NCBI GenBank assembly: GCA_001802655.1
Contig: MGZO01000006.1
Coordinates: 1-17,290, forward strand
DNA length: 17,290 bases
DNA from: Hydrogenophilales bacterium RIFOXYD1_FULL_62_11
GTDB lineage: Bacteria > Pseudomonadota > Gammaproteobacteria > Burkholderiales > Thiobacillaceae
Reading direction: 5' to 3'
Under the pieces are notes generated by a model, which worked only from the letters and a program-made list of their open reading frames with translations, did not search any database and was not told where the DNA came from. Every line of letters begins with the position of its first letter. The first letter of the stretch is position 1. Below, piece after piece: positions 13,184 through 17,290 of this stretch. Both the position numbers and the translations under genes were made by a program.

Positions 13184-14854
13184 TTACAACGCAAGAGGAA
13201 GCGGAAGCAGGAGGAGTAAAAGCATCCACCATTTCGACGCTGGGATATCCAGTTTTTGTGGCGCCCCGAAAGGCCCGGCGAAACCGTCCGCATCGATCGT
13301 CTTGATCCACAGGTAATAGGCGCCGGGCTCAGGGCGATCGATCTGGATTTGCTCAGTGTCGATCACCTTGTCCAGAATCGGCTGGGAAAACTCGGGATCA
13401 TGAGCGATCTGCAACTGATACTGGCTGCCCGGCTCACCGGCCGCCCAGCGGAACACCACGTATTTGTCCTGGATTGCGGGCGCCTCCATCTTTGGACTCT
13501 CGGGAATTTTTCGCTGGATAAACCCCTGCACATCACTGAATGGACCCTGATCCTGCCCTGACGCAACGACGGCGATACGCCAGAAATATTGGCCTGGCGC
13601 AAGCGGCAATGCATGCTCGGTCTTGGTCAGTCCTGTCAGATCCACCAGCTTTTCCTGGAAATCGGGTTTCGTTGATAGCTGAACATGATAAGTCTGCTCT
13701 GGCAAGGCGGCCGTCCATCGTAGCAAGGCCTCTGAACCATAGGATTTCTGGCCGTCGAGCGGCGCGCTGATAAATGGCGGCTCTGGGCGTGCATTGAGCA
13801 CGAATTCACGATCAGCATTCATTCCTTCCAAGCCGTTTTGATCGCGCGCACGCACGCGCAACACATAACGTCCATCGGGTAAGTCCGCCCATTTCGCTTG
13901 GCCATGATCAAACACGCCGTCCAGTAACAGGTGCTCAAATGTGCGATCTGCGTACACTTGGGCACGGTAACGCGCACCGGCCGGATTTATCGGAAGCGCA
14001 AAATGCAGCGGCAGACGTTCAATCTGGCCAAGCAAGCGGTCCAAGTCGGGCGCAGCCTGAAGCGCAATGGGTGCATGGGTTGGTTCCCCAGCCACAGCCA
14101 GTGTGCCGAACCCGCCCGGGACTGCGACCGGTTTGCCACGTACGCCACGCGCCTCTACTTCTCCTTCCAGCACCTCGCCTGCGGCAGCCTGGTTTGCGTC
14201 GCTTATATGGACACGAAAATCGGTTCCGCGCACGGCCAGATTGAGCGGGCGTGATTTGATTTCATAGCGGGCAGCGGGTTGCTCCTGTTTTGCCACCCGG
14301 GTTTCGATGCTCCCGCGATGCATCTCGATTACGGTTTGCGCCATACCCGTTTTGCCGAAAAGAACCATCTTCGTCAGGGTAATCCGGGTGCCTGGGGTGA
14401 GTAACAGACGCGAACCGTCCACAAAACGCAGCGACACACTGCCATCGTCGGCCGTTTCGATAATGTCACCGACCTGGAGAGGCGCATCCAGAGGCAGGAT
14501 GCCCTGAGTACCATTTTTCGGTGTGCGACTAACTTTGCCCTGGACATAAATCACTTTTGCCAGCGCCGCTTCACGTTTCAGCAAACCCACCGGCAGGCGC
14601 AGCAAGCTGCCCGGTTTGAGCCGTTTCGGGTTGTGCACCTGATTGAGGGTTTGCAGCCTGGGCCAATCGTCGGGGTGCGTCAAATAGGCTGCCGCGATAT
14701 TGATTAGCGTATCGCCCGGTTTGATTTTATAAAGCCATTCGGCGTCTGATGCCCAGACCGGCAAGGGCGTCGCGAGAAGCAGCAAAATGGAGGCGTCAAC
14801 TAGCCGCCTCATTACACGTGCGCGTTGCGTGCACGAACAACTCCCACTAGGCAT
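13184..14854 (-). CDS. Exported LysM-FecR-domain protein with Fn3-like repeats
   Basis: 556 residues from ATG 14854, chosen because GGGGAGA lies seven bases upstream; ATG 14812 would give a shorter signal peptide but has no ribosome-binding site. A signal peptide ends near PLPVWA (residue 35). LysM spans ~41-88 (YKIKPGDTLINIA...LKPGSLLRLP) and should bind peptidoglycan. A FecR-type domain spans ~98-240 (VQGKVSR, LQVGDIIETADDGSVSLRFVDGSRLLLTPGTRI, LAVRGTDFRV). The rest contains two or three Fn3-like beta modules with repeated phrases such as GRYVLRVRARDQNG, GQYFWRIAVVASG and GAYYLWIKTIDADG. It ends in a hydrophobic stretch (WWMLLLLLLPLPLAL). FecR-domain proteins of this kind are often paired with CHASE2 signalling proteins, as here; a joint envelope-sensing role is inferred. 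Confidence 0.85.
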   Translation of the reverse strand: MPSGSCSCTQRARVMRRLVDASILLLLATPLPVWASDAEWLYKIKPGDTLINIAAAYLTHPDDWPRLQTLNQVHNPKRLKPGSLLRLPVGLLKREAALAKVIYVQGKVSRTPKNGTQGILPLDAPLQVGDIIETADDGSVSLRFVDGSRLLLTPGTRITLTKMVLFGKTGMAQTVIEMHRGSIETRVAKQEQPAARYEIKSRPLNLAVRGTDFRVHISDANQAAAGEVLEGEVEARGVRGKPVAVPGGFGTLAVAGEPTHAPIALQAAPDLDRLLGQIERLPLHFALPINPAGARYRAQVYADRTFEHLLLDGVFDHGQAKWADLPDGRYVLRVRARDQNGLEGMNADREFVLNARPEPPFISAPLDGQKSYGSEALLRWTAALPEQTYHVQLSTKPDFQEKLVDLTGLTKTEHALPLAPGQYFWRIAVVASGQDQGPFSDVQGFIQRKIPESPKMEAPAIQDKYVVFRWAAGEPGSQYQLQIAHDPEFSQPILDKVIDTEQIQIDRPEPGAYYLWIKTIDADGFAGPFGAPQKLDIPASKWWMLLLLLLPLPLAL

Positions 14855-14897
14855 GACTGTTCTCCCCGCTTTGCGTGTCAATTTAAATTGTTTGGTT

Positions 14898-14934
14898 CTA
14901 CCGCAACGCGAGCCCGTGTGCTTTGCACGGGTAG
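14898..14934 (-). promoter_or_regulatory. Compact structured leader upstream of the LysM-FecR gene
   Basis: Read on the minus strand, CUAC (14934-14931) can pair with GUAG (14901-14898), enclosing CCGUG-CAAAGCA-CACGG and CGC-GUU-GCG, so the segment can fold into a small three-way junction about 45 bases before the gene start. The single strand contains GCAAAGC followed by CACGGG. No known RNA family was matched with confidence. Confidence 0.4.
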
Positions 14935-14945
14935 CTAGTATCAAG

Positions 14946-14975
14946 AACTTACAGTGGAATTCCGAATTGCGTCAA
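14946..14975 (-). promoter_or_regulatory. Candidate sigma-70 promoter of the FecR/CHASE2 operon
   Basis: On the minus strand, TTGACG (14975-14970) is followed after 18 bases by TAAGTT (14951-14946), with TG just before it. Transcription would start near 14939, so that the structured segment at 14898-14934 would form the very 5' end of the transcript. Confidence 0.35.
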
Positions 14976-15071
14976 GGATCTGAAAAAAACCAATCGAACA
15001 AACCAGGCTCGATTTTTCACAATTGACAACACTGCAATGAGCCCCTGCATTAATCCTTTGCAGGAATTAGA

Positions 15072-15623
15072 TTAAATATGCGGGGTAACTGGAGGAAGAA
15101 TCGAAGCCGGCGCCGCTTCAATGGTGATGATCTCGAATTGCATGGTCGCGAGGTCTGCCATGATATAGGTCGGCGGTGCGCCGACGCCCCCGACGGTGCC
15201 GGGATTGATCAGCCAGGTTTGCCCGCCTTTAACAGTGGCAACTTGCGAAATGCTGGACTGGTGATCGTGGCCGCAACACACCAGATCGTAGTCACCGGTA
15301 CAGGCCAGTGCCTGAGCGTAATGTGGGTAATGAACGAGGAACAAATGGCGGTCAGCCAGGGTGAAAGCGGCATCCTGGCCGTGGTAGCGGATCACGCTGT
15401 TGGGTTCGGCCGCCAGCCGGCTCATGTTGTAAAGGTCGCCGGTGTTGTTGCCATGAATGACATGGACCGGCAGCTCATATTTCTGTAGCACCCGCAAGGT
15501 CGTGGGCGCGACCACGTCGCCGCAATGCAGCACCGCCTCCGCCCCATTTTCCTTGGCGTGTTCAACCGCCGCACCCAATAAACGGCGGTTGTCGTGGGAG
15601 TCGGAGAGGATGCAGACTTTCAT
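15072..15623 (-). CDS. YfcE/MJ0936-type metallophosphoesterase
   Basis: 183 residues, full length for the small calcineurin-like phosphoesterase family. Metal ligands visible are Asp8 and His10 (SDSHDN), Asp36 (HCGDVV), Asn59 (HGNN), His98 (VHYPHY) and His119/His121 (CGHDH), followed by the family's INPGT at 139-143. The second-last site is HYPHY where many relatives have a VHGH motif, a small variation. These enzymes hydrolyse phosphodiesters or phosphomonoesters with two metal ions in the cytoplasm; the substrate here is unknown. The ATG at 15623 lies two bases after the ppa stop (TAA-GC-ATG), so the two genes are translationally coupled. No clear terminator follows; a 6-bp hairpin at 15044-15064 has no U-tract. 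Confidence 0.88.
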   Translation of the reverse strand: MKVCILSDSHDNRRLLGAAVEHAKENGAEAVLHCGDVVAPTTLRVLQKYELPVHVIHGNNTGDLYNMSRLAAEPNSVIRYHGQDAAFTLADRHLFLVHYPHYAQALACTGDYDLVCCGHDHQSSISQVATVKGGQTWLINPGTVGGVGAPPTYIMADLATMQFEIITIEAAPASILPPVTPHI

Positions 15624-15625
15624 GC

Positions 15626-16174
15626 TTAGAACGCAGGTTTGTCGCTGGCGTTGCGATAGCGCTCGACGCCCGCCAGGATTTCGGCGCGGGCATCATCCAT
15701 CCCTACCCAGCCTTCAACCTTGACCCATTTGCCTTTTTCCAGGTCTTTGTAGTGCTCAAAGAAATGGGAAATCTGTTCCAGCAACCAGGGCTGCACATCG
15801 TCAGGTTTGTTCACATTTGAATAAAGGCTGCACAGTTTGTCGACCGGAACCGCCAGGAGTTTTGCATCGACGCCGGCTTCATCCGTCATTTTCAGCATGC
15901 CAATCGGGCGGCAACGCACGACCACACCGGTAATCAGCGGGATCGGCGTGATGACCAGCACATCGACCGGATCACCGTCTTCAGACAGCGTGTGCGGGAT
16001 ATAGCCGTAGTTGCAGGGATAATGCATGGCAGTGGACATGAAACGGTCGACGAACATCGCGCCGGACTCTTTGTCCACTTCATATTTGATGGGCTCGCCA
16101 TGGGCGGGGATTTCGATGATGACGTTGAAATCGTCGGGCAGGTTGCGGCCGGAACTGACTTTGTTAAGACTCAT
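15626..16174 (-). CDS. ppa: Family I inorganic pyrophosphatase
   Basis: 182 residues. It hydrolyses pyrophosphate to phosphate in the cytoplasm, pulling biosynthetic reactions forward; in a sulfur oxidiser it also bears on pyrophosphate from APS chemistry. The active-site residues line up with the E. coli enzyme: Glu21, Lys30, Glu32, Arg44, Tyr56, Asp66, Asp68 and Asp71 (signature DGDPVDVL), Asp98, Asp103, Lys105, Tyr142 and Lys143. The start at ATG 16174 gives MSLNKVSSG, the usual N-terminus; an in-frame ATG at 16207 would add 11 unrelated residues and overlap the predicted -10 box. No strong ribosome-binding site is seen. It leads an operon with the metallophosphoesterase and is divergent from mfd. 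Confidence 0.96.
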   Translation of the reverse strand: MSLNKVSSGRNLPDDFNVIIEIPAHGEPIKYEVDKESGAMFVDRFMSTAMHYPCNYGYIPHTLSEDGDPVDVLVITPIPLITGVVVRCRPIGMLKMTDEAGVDAKLLAVPVDKLCSLYSNVNKPDDVQPWLLEQISHFFEHYKDLEKGKWVKVEGWVGMDDARAEILAGVERYRNASDKPAF

Positions 16175-16205
16175 GGCGGTGTCACACAAACAAGGAAAGG
16201 CGCGC

Positions 16206-16211
16206 ATTATA
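16206..16211 (-). promoter_or_regulatory. -10 box of the ppa operon
   Basis: TATAAT on the minus strand, preceded by a G (GTATAAT), lies ~32 bases before the ppa start and would place the transcript start near 16199, giving a ~25-base leader. No recognisable -35 is present. Confidence 0.45.
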
Positions 16212-16250
16212 CCCGCCCCTTCTTCGACCTCGAGTGCCGCCGATTCCCCC

Positions 16251-16256
16251 TATAAT
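16251..16256 (+). promoter_or_regulatory. -10 box of mfd
   Basis: A perfect TATAAT ends 12 bases before the mfd ATG. A start ~7 bases downstream would leave only about six untranslated bases, too short for a ribosome-binding site, and none is seen. No clear -35 lies 17 bases upstream. Confidence 0.45.
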
Positions 16257-16268
16257 TCCGGTATTTGC

Positions 16269-17290
16269 ATGGCGTTCTTCACCCCCACCCCCAATTCACG
16301 CAGCCAGTCCGGACTCGCTGGCGCCGCCGACGCGCTGTATCTGGCCGAAATGGCGCGCCAGGCCGCGCCGCTGGTGGTGGTGTGCGCCAGCGCCTGGGAC
16401 GCCAATCGCCTGACCGAAGAGCTGCGCTGGTTTGATCCGGAATTGCGGATCTGCGCGTTCCCCGACTGGGAAACCCTGCCCTACGATACGTTTTCGCCCC
16501 ACCCTGACCTGATCTCGGAGCGGCTGGCTACGCTGTACCAGATTTCGCGCGGCGAATTCGACATCGCGGTGGTGGCGCTCTCCACCGCGCTGTACCGGCT
16601 GGCGCCGCCCGCGTTTCTGGCTGCCCACACCTTTTTTCTCAAGCAAAAAGACACCCTCGATGAAGCTGCCTTCCGCACGCAAATGACGCTGGGCGGCTAC
16701 AACCATGTGAATCAGGTATTCGCACCGGGTGAGTTTTCGATCCGTGGCGGCCTGATCGACCTGTTCCCAATGGGCAGCCCGCTGCCCTATCGCATCGATC
16801 TGTTCGACAACGAAATCGAAACCCTGCGCGCATTTGATGTCGACACCCAGCGCAGCATTTATCCGGTGGGCGAAGTGCGTCTGCTGCCCGCGCGCGAATT
16901 CCCGCTTGATGACACCGGGATCACCCGCTTCCGGCAAAATTTCCGCGAGCGTTTCGAGGGTGATCCGTCCAAATCCAAGTTATACAAAGACGTCAGCAAT
17001 AAACTCGCGCCGGGCGGCATCGAGTATTACCTGCCGCTGTTTTTCGAGGAAACAGCGACCCTGTTTGACTACCTGCCCGCGCAGACAACCCTATTCAGCC
17101 ACGGTGCACTCGATCCCGCAGGCCAGGCATTCTGGGCCGATGCACAGAGTCGTTACCGCCTTCTATCAGGCGACAAAGACCGCCCGCTGCTGCCGCCTAG
17201 CGAGCTGTTTTTGCCGACCGATGCGTTCTTCACCCGCGCCAAGGATTACACCCGGTACGACGTAAGTCAGACCCGCAGCGAACAGACAGA
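16269..17290 (+). CDS. mfd: Transcription-repair coupling factor Mfd, N-terminal part
   Basis: The frame is open from ATG 16269 to the window end, giving 340 codons of an expected ~1,150. Mfd removes stalled RNA polymerase and recruits UvrA to start strand-specific repair. The part present is the UvrB-like N-terminal module. It has the early LTEELRWFDPELRICAFPDWETLPYD block, the FSPHPDLISERLATLYQ segment typical of the UvrB/Mfd family, GGYNHVNQVFAPGEFSIRGGLIDLFP (the 'EFSIRGGIIDLFP' signature), IDLFDNEIETLRAFD, and the Mfd-type VRLLPAREFPLD...FRERFEGDP stretch. The polymerase-interacting, helicase and C-terminal domains lie beyond the window. The start is uncertain by a few codons because no ribosome-binding site is visible. 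Confidence 0.93.
   Translation, partial: MAFFTPTPNSRSQSGLAGAADALYLAEMARQAAPLVVVCASAWDANRLTEELRWFDPELRICAFPDWETLPYDTFSPHPDLISERLATLYQISRGEFDIAVVALSTALYRLAPPAFLAAHTFFLKQKDTLDEAAFRTQMTLGGYNHVNQVFAPGEFSIRGGLIDLFPMGSPLPYRIDLFDNEIETLRAFDVDTQRSIYPVGEVRLLPAREFPLDDTGITRFRQNFRERFEGDPSKSKLYKDVSNKLAPGGIEYYLPLFFEETATLFDYLPAQTTLFSHGALDPAGQAFWADAQSRYRLLSGDKDRPLLPPSELFLPTDAFFTRAKDYTRYDVSQTRSEQT

Noticed and set aside
15023..15053. TTGACA followed by CATTAA on the plus strand
   Set aside because: The spacer is 19 bases and it points into the 3' end of an oppositely directed gene, with no plus-strand gene to serve.
15044..15064. Hairpin CCTGCA/TGCAGG after the metallophosphoesterase gene
   Set aside because: The stem is only six base pairs and no U-tract follows on the minus strand, so it is not supported as a terminator.
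1..17290. tRNA, rRNA, CRISPR arrays, insertion sequences or prophage parts
   Set aside because: No cloverleaf-like tRNA, no regularly spaced direct repeats, no transposase or integrase and no terminal inverted repeats were seen.

Overview
The window looks like chromosomal DNA of a sulfur-oxidising betaproteobacterium of the Thiobacillus / Sulfuricella / Gallionellales kind. That placement is inferred from gene content (a Qmo/Hdr-type redox complex, a betaproteobacterial pseudopilin cluster, ppa and mfd of proteobacterial type) and from GC-rich codon use. No rRNA, tRNA, CRISPR array, insertion sequence or attachment site was seen.

Layout. (1) 1-3686, plus strand: the distal part of a type II secretion / type IV pilus-like operon. 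It holds the C-terminus of a GspC/PilP-like inner-membrane protein, a secretin lipoprotein (GspD), and three pseudopilins, the last lacking the usual Glu5. It converges with, and overlaps by one CTAG, a small unrecognised gene on the minus strand (3683-3997). (2) 4037-9165, minus strand: a tight operon qmoA-qmoB-hdrC-hdrB ending in a clear intrinsic terminator. It encodes two HdrA-type flavoproteins (the second fused to ferredoxin and MvhD-like domains) plus the soluble HdrC and HdrB in place of the membrane subunit QmoC. aprBA, the usual partner, is not in the window. (3) 9166-9576: a regulatory intergenic region. It contains a leader inverted repeat before qmoA, a cluster of CATGAC/GTCATG half-sites, a near-consensus IHF-like site and a sigma-54-type -24/-12 element. 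(4) 9577-10489, plus strand: two exported proteins, a small Lys/Glu-rich protein with a penultimate cysteine and a periplasmic rhodanese, followed by an 11-bp terminator hairpin. (5) 10613-14854, minus strand: a LysM-FecR-Fn3-like secreted protein and a CHASE2-GGDEF-EAL membrane protein, a common signalling pair, preceded by a compact structured leader. (6) 15072-16174, minus strand: family I pyrophosphatase and a YfcE-type metallophosphoesterase. (7) 16269-17290, plus strand: the 5' part of mfd, divergent from ppa and cut by the window end.

How the parts may work together. The qmoAB-hdrCB products should form a cytoplasmic flavin/Fe-S complex exchanging electrons with APS reductase or a related sulfur-oxidation step. 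The divergent periplasmic rhodanese and small cysteine protein suggest sulfane-sulfur handling on the other side of the membrane. The sigma-54-like promoter with upstream dyads suggests that this exported pair is inducible. The CHASE2-GGDEF-EAL protein keeps all its phosphodiesterase residues but has lost the metal-binding aspartate of the cyclase, so it most likely degrades c-di-GMP. The rhodanese/small-protein pair with its promoter, and the structured leader before the FecR gene, are the least explained parts of the window.
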